In this document: positions 31,162-41,062 of the stretch, in pieces | How the letters are laid out: every line of letters begins with the position of its first letter | Position numbering within the stretch: the stretch's first letter is position 1 | From: Acidianus ambivalens | GTDB lineage: Archaea > Thermoproteota > Thermoprotei_A > Sulfolobales > Sulfolobaceae | DNA length: 64,000 bases | Direction: 5' to 3' | NCBI RefSeq assembly: GCF_009729015.1 | Contig: NZ_CP045482.1 | Span: 2,188,028-2,252,027, forward strand | Notes under the pieces: generated by a model | Databases searched by the model: none | Seen by the model: the letters and a program-made list of their open reading frames with translations, nothing else | What the model was told of the DNA's origin: nothing | Position numbers and translations under genes: made by a program

Positions 31162-31908
31162 GAAATCTCTAGCCCATAGAGTGAACACCTTGTCCTTATC
31201 TAAGTCAGTAAACCCGTAAGGATGTATTACCCTAGAAATATTGGCATAAATTCTCATTAAATTTGTCGTACTCTTTCCTGTTATGTATTCTGCCAAGCCT
31301 ATTAATGCACTAGCCTTTGGCATAGCTAAAGTAAAATAATCAGCCTGCCTATGGCAGAATTTGCATTTTGCAGATATTCTCACTCTTAAATTATCCTCCA
31401 ACTCATCTATGCTCATTGAGTATTTTTGGAATTTCAAATGTTTTCTGCAAACAGGAGCACCCATGAGGTAAACCGAATATTTGTTTAACTTTAGTGCTCT
31501 TCCTGCGGCTTTCTTTATCCTTCCAATTCCTTCACTTGCAGCCCTTATAATGTAACCTTCATCAACTAATACATGCCATTGTCTTTCCTTTAGAAGTTCT
31601 AAGTATTTCTCTTCTGTTGCAGATACGAATATTGATAATGAAGCTCTTTCAATTATAAATCTGTTGCTCTCCTCTGCTGACCTCAGATAACCGGCCAGCG
31701 CGTTTTTATATCCGCTGTGCATTGCCGAAATAATATCTTCCGCAAATAGCACTCCTTCCAATAATTTTTCTTCCTCTTCAATCTCCTTCCTTACGTAATT
31801 TTTGAATCCTGGGTAAGCCTTAGGAGCATTATTTATTAATTGTAATGTTCCTTCTTTTCTCTCTAAGAATTTCATAATTTTCTCGCACTTTTCTGTTCTG
31901 CATTCCAC
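31051..31908 (-). CDS. Unknown 285-aa protein with a Cys-His cluster
   Basis: Starts at a GTG at 31908 (MECRTEKCEKIMKFLE); an ATG at 31875 is possible. Mostly helical, with Cys3, Cys8, then CRKHLKFQKY and CKFCHRQADYF further on, which could bind zinc. Family not recognised. The final 37 codons overlap the racemase-like gene on the other strand, unusually long for convergent genes. An intact long frame with ordinary codon use supports that it is real. Confidence 0.65.
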   Translation of the reverse strand: MECRTEKCEKIMKFLERKEGTLQLINNAPKAYPGFKNYVRKEIEEEEKLLEGVLFAEDIISAMHSGYKNALAGYLRSAEESNRFIIERASLSIFVSATEEKYLELLKERQWHVLVDEGYIIRAASEGIGRIKKAAGRALKLNKYSVYLMGAPVCRKHLKFQKYSMSIDELEDNLRVRISAKCKFCHRQADYFTLAMPKASALIGLAEYITGKSTTNLMRIYANISRVIHPYGFTDLDKDKVFTLWARDFLNIISEVNNLFNLVDSSRGSSNNGKLTGKFVKNGES

Positions 31909-31973
31909 TAGGAAATCTATACCGTTGGATTATCAAATTTTTCGCATTTCTGTTATGTCAGAAAATTTTACGT

Positions 31974-31992
31974 TACCTTGAGCGTCAAGGTA
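31974..31992. promoter_or_regulatory. Perfect 8-bp inverted repeat upstream of Sul7d copy 2
   Basis: TACCTTGA-GCG-TCAAGGTA: perfect 8-bp arms around a 3-bp centre, about 70 bp before the TATA box of the Sul7d gene. Could be an operator for a dimeric regulator or a small hairpin. Confidence 0.35.
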
Positions 31993-32063
31993 GATAGGGA
32001 TAAGAAGGTTTTAGGGAAAGAGTTAAGGTAATCTTATGAGAAATTTCCCTAATATCGCCAAAA

Positions 32064-32074
32064 AGTTTTTAAGG
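32064..32074 (+). promoter_or_regulatory. TATA box of Sul7d copy 2
   Basis: AGTTTTTAAGG about 27 nt before the ATG at 32096; fits a leaderless Sulfolobales promoter. Confidence 0.5.
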
Positions 32075-32095
32075 AATGACGCAAAGTAATCTCAC

Positions 32096-32281
32096 ATGAC
32101 TACTGTAAAGTTCAAGTATAAGGGAGAGGAGAAGGAAGTAGATATTTCGAAGATAAAGAAGGTTTGGAGAGTTGGCAAAATGATATCGTTCACCTACGAC
32201 GACAACGGTAAGACTGGTAGAGGAGCAGTTAGCGAAAAGGACGCGCCAAAAGAACTACTAGAGAAATTAGAGAAGAAATAA
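32096..32281 (+). CDS. Sul7d (Sso7d/Aho7-type) chromatin protein, copy 2
   Basis: 61 aa, ATG 32096 (MTTVKFKYKGEEKEVDISKI, ending LEKLEKK). Same family and function as copy 1: DNA coating and bending. From residue 3 on, the DNA is almost identical to copy 1 with only two synonymous changes over about 160 bp (AAA/AAG and GCA/GCG), while the flanks differ, suggesting recent duplication or gene conversion. The full family-length C-terminus is here; copy 1 is two residues shorter in this tail. Own TATA box 27 nt upstream. Confidence 0.97.
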   Translation: MTTVKFKYKGEEKEVDISKIKKVWRVGKMISFTYDDNGKTGRGAVSEKDAPKELLEKLEKK

Positions 32282-32336
32282 AGCAATAAGTTATAAAAAA
32301 CTAATATAAAATAAAATATTTTTATTATTTTTGTAT

Positions 32337-33023
32337 CTATTTTTGAGAATAACTCTTACCTATAATTTTAGCTATTGCGAATAATACACCTATTCCTTTT
32401 TGTACGTCATCGTCTGTCATTTGTTTCACTATCCCTCCTAAAGTAACCTTAGGAGGATTAGTAAGCAATTTAGTTGCCTCATCACTGCTTAATGCCTTCA
32501 TTATTTTTAATATTGACGGATTTAATGCATAATTTAAGAACTCTTGGGCTCTAGGCAAGAAATCTAAAAGTAAAGATAATGTAGTGCCTATATTTGTTAT
32601 TGCATCATCAGTTAGCGCATCTCTTAAGCTCTTTAGTGCATAGGCAAAATTAACCAATACGTCAAATGCCCCACTTTCCTTTAGCTCTTTTAGCTTTGTT
32701 ATTGTATAGTTAATAGTACTCGCCTGGCTAATGATTTGGTTAACATCATTGGCGTGTTCACCGGTAGTGGATAAGAGTAACATAAATGTAGATAACATAT
32801 TACCCAAATTCTGGATAGAATCGTCATTTAATGCATCTTTTAGCGATTTTATTGCATAAGAAAAGTTTATTATTGCGTCTAAAGCTCCGCTCTCCTTTAA
32901 TTCCTTGATTTTTTCCAAGGAATCGTTAATTGTGGGTAAATAATCTAAAAACTTAGAAAGTTCCTCTGCTTTCTGTTCATCTATTTTAGAAGTTAGTTTT
33001 TCAACTGCAGCCGTCCTTATCAC
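32337..33023 (-). CDS. DUF1641-family protein
   Basis: 228 aa from a GTG at 33023. Contains two internal repeats of KLKELKESGAxDxxxNFAYALKSLRDALxDD (about residues 38-75 and 118-155) and a tail TPPKVTLGGIVKQMTDDDVQKGIGVLFAIAKIIGK-like block characteristic of DUF1641 proteins. Such proteins are encoded beside sulfide:quinone oxidoreductase-like or formate dehydrogenase genes. It starts right at the end of the SQR-like gene, forming the third member of a tusA-like/SQR-like/DUF1641 operon. No signal peptide; amphipathic helices may contact the membrane. Confidence 0.85.
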   Translation of the reverse strand: MIRTAAVEKLTSKIDEQKAEELSKFLDYLPTINDSLEKIKELKESGALDAIINFSYAIKSLKDALNDDSIQNLGNMLSTFMLLLSTTGEHANDVNQIISQASTINYTITKLKELKESGAFDVLVNFAYALKSLRDALTDDAITNIGTTLSLLLDFLPRAQEFLNYALNPSILKIMKALSSDEATKLLTNPPKVTLGGIVKQMTDDDVQKGIGVLFAIAKIIGKSYSQK

Positions 33024-33024
33024 C

Positions 33025-34167
33025 TCATACTATTGCTTTTGCAGTTACTGTCCAGTATAGTTTATTGTAAAGTAACTTACCCCACCAATGAACATATGAG
33101 GGAGGCGGCGGAATTGGAGGATAGTTATAATTAAACCTTATGTAAGTCCCTGAGTCCAATCCAGTAGCAATGTAGCAAAATACCGAACCGTCAAACAGTT
33201 TTGTAGAATTATTTCCTCTTATGTCATTAACTATGTTTCCTGCCACAACGTAAGACTCGAAATCTGCGGTTGAGCCTGCTTTTGAAATTGGCAAATCGGT
33301 TGTATCGCCTATTATGTAAACGTCTGAATGATCCTTCATCTTAAGAGTGAATTTATCAGTAGGAACCCAGTTTCTTCTATCGCCAATGCCAGAGTCTTCT
33401 ATTACTTTAGCACCTTTATGAGGTGGAACTCCTAAGGCTAGATCGAACTTTAACTTTTCACCTTCTTGGGATTCTATAGTTTTCTCTTCTGGGTTAACTC
33501 TGGTTACGTTGAAGGGAGATACTACTTTTATTCCTCTTTCTTCAAATATTTTTATCATTACATCATTTGTAGTTTTAATTCCAAAAACTCCTGGGACAGG
33601 GTAAGTATATATTATTTCAGTCTTTTCTCTTAATCCTCTTCTCCTTAGGTAGTCGTCGAGCATTAAAGTCATTTCCATAGGTGCAACTGGGCATTTGTGA
33701 GGTAATTTAGCTACGTTGATCACTACAGTTCCTCCAGTAAAGGACTGTAAGACTTCCCTCAATTTTTGTGCACTTTCTAAATCCCACGGTGAGTAAACTG
33801 CTCTATAGCCTGGTACTTCATTCCACTGTAAATGCGATCCAGTGGCTATTACTAGATTGTCATAATTATATGCAGTTCCATCTGCAGTTATTACCGAATG
33901 ATTTTGAACGTCTATTTTACTAATTTCCTTTATTACTAACTTTATCTTTGGATCAAGTAATTCTTTTTCATTCCTAATTATTTCCCCAGTATCTGTAACT
34001 CCGAAAGGAATTAGAAGTTGGCCGGGTTGATAAATATGTCTATCTGAGGCATTTATTACTATGATTTCTACTTCTCCTTTCTCAAGCTCCGTTGATAATT
34101 GCCTTGCTAACCTATTTGCAACAATAGTTCCAGCTATTCCTCCGCCTGCAATTATTATCCTTTTCAT
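33025..34167 (-). CDS. SQR-like FAD disulfide oxidoreductase (second type)
   Basis: 380 aa, ATG start. FAD-binding GGGIAGTIVANRLA (residues 8-21), NLVIATGSHLQW and YIIGDTTDLP mark the flavoprotein disulfide reductase/SQR group. Cys159 in HKCPVAPMEM and Cys331 in FCYIATG fit the two conserved redox Cys of sulfide:quinone oxidoreductases; the third Cys found near residue 129 in the canonical enzyme is absent. The C-terminus (WGKLLYNKLYWTVTAKAIV) is amphipathic, as in membrane-bound SQR. Overlaps the TusA-like gene by 4 bp. It likely oxidises a sulfane or carrier-bound sulfur and reduces quinone. Confidence 0.88.
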   Translation of the reverse strand: MKRIIIAGGGIAGTIVANRLARQLSTELEKGEVEIIVINASDRHIYQPGQLLIPFGVTDTGEIIRNEKELLDPKIKLVIKEISKIDVQNHSVITADGTAYNYDNLVIATGSHLQWNEVPGYRAVYSPWDLESAQKLREVLQSFTGGTVVINVAKLPHKCPVAPMEMTLMLDDYLRRRGLREKTEIIYTYPVPGVFGIKTTNDVMIKIFEERGIKVVSPFNVTRVNPEEKTIESQEGEKLKFDLALGVPPHKGAKVIEDSGIGDRRNWVPTDKFTLKMKDHSDVYIIGDTTDLPISKAGSTADFESYVVAGNIVNDIRGNNSTKLFDGSVFCYIATGLDSGTYIRFNYNYPPIPPPPSYVHWWGKLLYNKLYWTVTAKAIV

Positions 34168-34397
34168 TTTCCAACCACCACTACGAAATTATTTCTCTCT
34201 TTTCTCTCTTCAAATATTTTCAGTCCTACAGTTTTTGCCCAGTTTACAACCATGTTTTTTGTCTCCTCGTCTTTGAGTAAGGCCTCTACTGCCTCACCTT
34301 GGTTTATTTCGTCCATTAATCCCATTAATTCTCCTATTGGTCCTGCGCAAGATGTTCCAGTTAGGTCTACCTTTTTATAAATCTTAACCATTGACAT
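34164..34397 (-). CDS. TusA/SirA-like sulfur carrier
   Basis: 77 aa, ATG start. The fold pattern is TusA: strand KKVDLTG, the reactive Cys17 in TSCAGPIGELMGLMDEI (TusA has CPxP at this place), and a C-terminal VVNWAKTVGLKIFEE helix. Second and fourth positions of the CPxP box differ (CAGP). Carries sulfur as a Cys persulfide. First gene of the operon; its ATGA overlap with the SQR-like gene indicates that the two work together. Confidence 0.88.
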   Translation of the reverse strand: MSMVKIYKKVDLTGTSCAGPIGELMGLMDEINQGEAVEALLKDEETKNMVVNWAKTVGLKIFEERKERNNFVVVVGK

Positions 34398-34421
34398 CTC
34401 AAATTAAATAGTATTATTCCG

Positions 34422-34433
34422 TATTTTAAATAT
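34422..34433 (-). promoter_or_regulatory. TATA box of the tusA-SQR-DUF1641 operon
   Basis: Minus strand reads ATATTTAAAATA about 28-36 nt before the ATG at 34397, a good archaeal TATA element. Confidence 0.5.
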
Positions 34434-34581
34434 TTTGCTTATTTTATGAAGTTTTTAGAATATTAAATAGATATTAGCGAAAGATTATTTTTATAAAAAT
34501 TAATATTAATGAGAGAAATGGTATAAGACGATGTAATATATAGGGCTTTGGTTTTTAATTTTCTTCTCTTAACGGTAAATT

Positions 34582-35307
34582 ATGGATTTAGGATTTCCTC
34601 TAAATTCTTCAGAATTAGTAAGAAAATGTATAGCAATACTTGGCATAAGAGGTTCTGGAAAATCTAATACTGCAAAAATTTTAGGTAAAGAGCTCATTAA
34701 AGATGGGTTTCCTTTAGTTGTCATTGATCCTGATGGGGAGTATGATTTTCAAGAGGCATTAAGAATAGAAGACTTTAACCTAGATCCTGAGGTTGCGGTA
34801 AAGGATGTGCTAGAAAGGAAGAGGTCATTAATAATTGATATGAATGAATGGAACGATGAGGCTTTTAATTTTCTTTTCAAGTTTCTTGACTCGTTATGGA
34901 ATTTATCCAAAATTTATAGAACTAATGTTTTCCTAGTAATAGAAGAGGCACACGAGTTTATACCCCAAGGTGAAAGGACTAAAATAAGCGAAGAAATTAC
35001 CAGATTAGCGTTAAGGGGGAGAAAGAGAGGAATTGGAATGATAATGATTAGTCAAAGGTCTGCTAGGGTAAATAAAGATGTTTTAACACAGAGCGAAGTT
35101 TATTTCCTTCATAAGGTAGTACATCCAGCTGACCTTAAAGTGTATAGAGAAATTTTACCTTTGAAAGCAAAAGAAGTTGCAGACGTAGTTAAATCTTTAG
35201 ATGTGGGGGAGGCTTTATTTTATATGAACGGAAGGGTTGAAAAGGTTAAAATAAGGAAGTATGATGAAAGTACAACAAATAGTCAGTTTGCCGAGAATTT
35301 AGCATAA
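34582..35307 (+). CDS. Compact stand-alone HerA/DUF87-like ATPase
   Basis: 241 aa, ATG start. Walker A GIRGSGKSN at residues 21-29, Walker B NVFLVIEEAHEFIP, and arginine-rich RLALRGRKRGIGMIMISQRSA typical of HerA/FtsK-like motors. The HAS-barrel N-terminus of HerA is missing and the C-terminus is short, so it is a minimal motor core. Partner nuclease not adjacent. Role could be DNA pumping in repair, plasmid maintenance or conjugation; undetermined. Its end overlaps the convergent metallopeptidase gene by 9 bp. Confidence 0.85.
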   Translation: MDLGFPLNSSELVRKCIAILGIRGSGKSNTAKILGKELIKDGFPLVVIDPDGEYDFQEALRIEDFNLDPEVAVKDVLERKRSLIIDMNEWNDEAFNFLFKFLDSLWNLSKIYRTNVFLVIEEAHEFIPQGERTKISEEITRLALRGRKRGIGMIMISQRSARVNKDVLTQSEVYFLHKVVHPADLKVYREILPLKAKEVADVVKSLDVGEALFYMNGRVEKVKIRKYDESTTNSQFAENLA

Positions 35308-35664
35308 TTCTTTCGCTAATTCTTTGCTTATTCTCCTTATTTGTTTAAATCCTTTATAATTATGATTTCTTAAACCTTTCATTGTTCTTGGAATGTGCAT
35401 AAGTTCATGTGTTATTACGAATATCTTATCGTTACATTCAAGATTGTCGAATTTTTCTGAAACCACCTCTACAATATATAAGATGTCTTCTCCAAGTACA
35501 TATCTCCATTGAGGAGGCAAAGTTAATGTCCTAGCTATTGCAGTAGTTTTAGAATTTCTACTCCTTAAGAAAACTACTTTGTTTAAATCTATTCCCATAT
35601 TAGCCTCTTTATTAATCCTTAAGGCTAATTCTTTTACGTCTTCAGCTTTCTCTAGTTTAAGCAC
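35299..35664 (-). CDS. Small putative metallopeptidase
   Basis: 121 aa from a GTG at 35664. Zinc motif HELMHIP with downstream RNHNYKGF (third ligand candidate His), matching small archaeal putative metallopeptidases. The first half has alpha/beta pattern with KVVFLRSRNSKTTAIARTLTLPPQWRY. Substrate unknown. Cytoplasmic, no membrane helix. Confidence 0.8.
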   Translation of the reverse strand: MLKLEKAEDVKELALRINKEANMGIDLNKVVFLRSRNSKTTAIARTLTLPPQWRYVLGEDILYIVEVVSEKFDNLECNDKIFVITHELMHIPRTMKGLRNHNYKGFKQIRRISKELAKELC

Positions 35665-35696
35665 TCGACTAATTAATTATAAAAATATTTGAAGTT

Positions 35697-36257
35697 TTAT
35701 GATAGAGGAGCTCTTCCTAAAGGAGCTTTCTTATTTAAACTTTCAGCAATAACTTGAACTAAGCCGGTATACCATGCAGCAATAGCAGTTAATATTCCAG
35801 TATATCCACCAGCGTGGACTAATAAAGTATTGCACGTCATTGAGCCTATACCTAAGAGGAAGAATGTTATCCACAATAGTAGGAAAGTTGCAAATAATCC
35901 TAGGTTAGTTTTGAACGTAGCCAACCACATTATTAACGTAAATATGCCGAAGGCTATTAATACTAAGCCTACTCCTTGTGCTGTTATATTTCCAAATATT
36001 CCTAAAGCTGTTAAAAAATACCATTCCCAAAAAGCTCCATACGTGAAGAACGCTACATAGCCGAATGTATTTCCTCCTTTCCATTCCAGTATTCCTGCTA
36101 ATAGTTGCGCTAGACCACCGTAAAACGCTGCTAGACCTAATACTACCCCTGAACCTGAAGTTATTAACCCAGCGTTGTATGTACTTAAAACTAATGTAGT
36201 TAAAGCGAATCCAGATAACCCTAATGGGGCAGGATTTGCTCTTTTTTCTTCTGTCAT
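35697..36257 (-). CDS. satP: Acetate/succinate transporter, SatP (GPR1/FUN34/YaaH)
   Basis: 186 aa, ATG start. N-terminal NPAPLGLSGFALTTLVLS is the family signature; six membrane helices follow. Imports acetate with protons. A divergent acetyl-CoA synthetase gene starts 92 bp away, so uptake and activation of acetate form one unit. A minus-strand TATA-like ATTTATATTTTA lies about 30 nt before the start. Confidence 0.95.
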   Translation of the reverse strand: MTEEKRANPAPLGLSGFALTTLVLSTYNAGLITSGSGVVLGLAAFYGGLAQLLAGILEWKGGNTFGYVAFFTYGAFWEWYFLTALGIFGNITAQGVGLVLIAFGIFTLIMWLATFKTNLGLFATFLLLWITFFLLGIGSMTCNTLLVHAGGYTGILTAIAAWYTGLVQVIAESLNKKAPLGRAPLS

Positions 36258-36316
36258 GGCGAATTTTCTGTAATATAATAAAATATAAATCTTTTGTACT
36301 CCAACTCTTTGAGAAA

Positions 36317-36328
36317 TTCTTAAAAATT
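36317..36328 (+). promoter_or_regulatory. TATA box of acetyl-CoA synthetase gene
   Basis: TTCTTAAAAATT about 25 nt before the ATG at 36349; fits a leaderless mRNA. A divergent TATA serves satP about 30 bp to its left. Confidence 0.5.
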
Positions 36329-36348
36329 GTCTAACTTAAAAGTCTGTC

Positions 36349-38289
<1,941 letters not shown>

Positions 38290-38303
38290 AAAACTCTTTT
38301 CTT

Positions 38304-39497
38304 TTAGTGTTCTATCATAATTACCTTCGCTTTTGCACCACTCTTTGGCCAGGTTATTACGCTAACTAATACTAAAAGTATTGAAGCGAAGCCGAAACCG
38401 TCTACCCATCTAGAAATGGTACTTACTCCGTATATTAATGTAAGTAAACCAATAATTATATCGGCAATTCCTCCGACGAAACCTCCAGCGTTATATGCAA
38501 AGCCTGAAAGGAATCCCCTTACTTCAGCCGGAACTGCGTCTGCTAATAATAATGGCATTAAAGGCCAAAAACCAGTAAAGAAGGCAAATATTATTACGCC
38601 TGCAGACATTCCTACGACGTTAATCATTGTAGATAATAAAGGAACTGCAAAAGGAAGTCCTATCATTAATCCTGTTAATCCTATGTAAATCAGCTTCTTT
38701 TTATCATACCTATCCGCTAATCTTCCGAAAAGAATGAATGAGAAGGCTAATACAATATTAGCAATAGTCATTAGTATACCTAATACATAAGCTGGGAGAT
38801 GATCTACTTCTGCAACTTCTGTATAATTTCCAAATACTGCAAAATATGCTGTAAACATTCCTGACATTCCTAAAGTTGCCTTAAGGAGGACTCCCATGTA
38901 TTCTTTATATCTAATAGCTATTTTGCTAGAACCTTGTTCTTTAGTGTCCTTTACTTTTAATTGAATATAAGGTAAGAGAAGGAGAGGTAATGCTCCAGTT
39001 AATAAGAATATCCTCCAGTCGGTAACTATGCTTGAGATAAATATTAAATAAGTTACACCAGTAAGAGAATAACCTATACCGTAACCTGCTTGAACTATTC
39101 CAGTTACGAAACCTTTTAAGGATCTAGGCGCTTGTTCATAAGCTATTACTGTTCCTGCGGTCCACTCTGCCCCCATGAATATGCCTTCAATTAGTCTAAA
39201 TATAAATAGTAAAATAACGTTAGGAGAGAAAGCCATCAAACCTTGGAATAATGCGTATCCCCCAGTCCCTATCATTAATACTGGTTTCCTTCCTATTGTG
39301 TCGGCGTATTTTCCGAAAACAATTCCTCCTATTACTCTGCCTATAAGGCCTAGGGCGAAAAGTATTGAGATTTCAAAGTAATTTAAGTTAAACACGTTTT
39401 CGAGAATACCGTAAACGTAAGTTATTAGTAATAAATCATATATATTACCAGCCCACGCTAAGGAAGACGATATTGTAGCGTGAATATAAGATTTCAT
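38304..39497 (-). CDS. MFS transporter, carboxylate/sugar-acid type (sister of 41063 gene)
   Basis: 397 aa, ATG start, twelve membrane helices. MFS loop 2-3 motif GKYADTIGRKPVLMIG is present. Begins MKSYIHATISSSLAWAGNIYD, nearly the same as the protein at 41063 (MQKFIHATISAFFSWAGNIYD); the FMGAEWTAGTVIAYEQAPRS block is also shared. The GNIYD opening resembles monocarboxylate/sialate proton symporters. Close to acs; may import organic acids. Confidence 0.9.
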   Translation of the reverse strand: MKSYIHATISSSLAWAGNIYDLLLITYVYGILENVFNLNYFEISILFALGLIGRVIGGIVFGKYADTIGRKPVLMIGTGGYALFQGLMAFSPNVILLFIFRLIEGIFMGAEWTAGTVIAYEQAPRSLKGFVTGIVQAGYGIGYSLTGVTYLIFISSIVTDWRIFLLTGALPLLLLPYIQLKVKDTKEQGSSKIAIRYKEYMGVLLKATLGMSGMFTAYFAVFGNYTEVAEVDHLPAYVLGILMTIANIVLAFSFILFGRLADRYDKKKLIYIGLTGLMIGLPFAVPLLSTMINVVGMSAGVIIFAFFTGFWPLMPLLLADAVPAEVRGFLSGFAYNAGGFVGGIADIIIGLLTLIYGVSTISRWVDGFGFASILLVLVSVITWPKSGAKAKVIMIEH

Positions 39498-39727
39498 AAA
39501 ACTTGTGAAAGTACGTTAAAATAAAAGGTTTGTTTATTTAAAATTTTCAAAACTTTCATAGAACTTTAAAATCAAAATTAAGAGTTTTTATCGTCAAGTT
39601 CATGTATTCAACCTAGTTCTTAAAATATTTTAGTATATCTATAGTGATTAAAATTAAGGTTTAAACAAGGCAAAAATCTAAATGATTTAATACGCGTTTT
39701 TAATAAAGTGCGTTTAATACTTTAAAT

Positions 39728-40960
39728 ATGGTCAATGTTATAGTTAACGGGAAAAGTAAGTACAATTTAGATAATAATTGCCAAATATACTACGGTTATT
39801 TCGACTTACAAGATTTAGTGAATTCTTTGAGTATTTTGGACTCTTCTGGTTATTTAAGGATTAGGCGAATGTTGGCTTGGAATCTTTATTTTCATTTATC
39901 TAGAAATTATTCCGATCAGTTGAGAAATTTATATTATGTAATTTATGAAATATCTGCAATTATAAGGGAACTCAATTTTAGGAATATAAATCCGGCTTAT
40001 GCATTGCCTTCAATTCTTAATAATATAAATACTTCAATGAAACTTTCTTGGAAAAATGGCGAGTTTTCACTAAAAGATCCTTTAGAAATCTCTTGTGAAA
40101 TAGACCTTAATGCGGAAATAAATAAATTAATAAAATTGGAAGTAGAGGGCAAAGGTAAAATTTCCGTAAGAGAAAACGAAATAAAAAGCAGTAATGAAAT
40201 GGATCTATACAAATTATCTGATGTAAAAGGATTAAGTCTAGAATCCGAATTCTTTTATAGAGATGGTAAAGTTAATGTAAAAATTGATCTAAAATTTAAG
40301 CCAGAAAATAGAGGTTTAAATAAAGAAATAAATGCCGAAGACTTAAACAAGGTACTTAGAATTACCGCAAAAGAAGTTAATGAAAAGGCAATTAATTCTC
40401 ACGAATTTTTTGAAGACTTCATGGTAGGAATAATGGAGACTCTTATACAACCGTTTCTTGAGAAATATAAGAATGAGTTGGCAGAAGTCTTAGGTTTTAA
40501 GGAAATCCTGTATATTCCTGCAGGGAGGCACTTCATTTTAAACGCTGAGGAGTCAGCATTAAATAATGAGGAAATAACTCAATTATTCTCAGATTCATGT
40601 CAATTGGCAATAAATAGAATAAAAGAAGGTAAAAGTTCATTTTTCGACAGCTTTTCCTTGCCTATAAGCGTTAAAGGCGGGCTAGTATTTTATGAAGATT
40701 CTCAGATAACTTCCTTAGCTTCTCGTTCTATAAAATCCTTGGCAACAATTATATTGGAGGTTAACTCGTTAAAAGATCAAGCATTGATAATAATGGAGTC
40801 TCCAGAGGAATTTTTACTTGATGAAGATAAAAGTAGAATCGTGAATATCTTGGAAAAACTGATGGGAAAAGGTAATAAGGTTATAATACACACGTGGGAT
40901 AAGAAATTCTTGGAATATTTTAAGGAGTGCAATGTATATAAAAATGAAAAATTAGTTTAA
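39728..40960 (+). CDS. ABC/AAA-like ATPase homolog without a standard P-loop
   Basis: 410 aa, ATG start. The C-terminal part reads like an SMC/OLD-type ATPase: FKEILYIPAGRHF, LASRSIKSLATIILEVNSL, ALIIMESPEEFLLDEDKSRIVNILEKLMGKGNKVIIHTWDKKFLEYF (Walker B, dimer loop and switch-His-like region, with HTWD). At the N-terminus the place of Walker A reads VNGKSKYN, lacking the G-x(4)-GKS/T loop. So it is either inactive or a pseudo-ATPase. Located between two sister MFS genes that point away from it. Function unknown. Confidence 0.7.
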   Translation: MVNVIVNGKSKYNLDNNCQIYYGYFDLQDLVNSLSILDSSGYLRIRRMLAWNLYFHLSRNYSDQLRNLYYVIYEISAIIRELNFRNINPAYALPSILNNINTSMKLSWKNGEFSLKDPLEISCEIDLNAEINKLIKLEVEGKGKISVRENEIKSSNEMDLYKLSDVKGLSLESEFFYRDGKVNVKIDLKFKPENRGLNKEINAEDLNKVLRITAKEVNEKAINSHEFFEDFMVGIMETLIQPFLEKYKNELAEVLGFKEILYIPAGRHFILNAEESALNNEEITQLFSDSCQLAINRIKEGKSSFFDSFSLPISVKGGLVFYEDSQITSLASRSIKSLATIILEVNSLKDQALIIMESPEEFLLDEDKSRIVNILEKLMGKGNKVIIHTWDKKFLEYFKECNVYKNEKLV

Positions 40961-41062
40961 AGTTTAGAAACTTCTTTTAAAATGAGAAAAAGAAGTAACT
41001 TACAGTCTTTTTAAATTTAGTAAATTAAGAATAAGTGTTAAAGTTAAACTAGGAAAAATGCA

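Noticed and set aside
30989..31219. 76-codon plus-strand frame.
   Set aside because: Overlaps both the racemase-like gene and the 285-aa gene in a third frame and has no motif.
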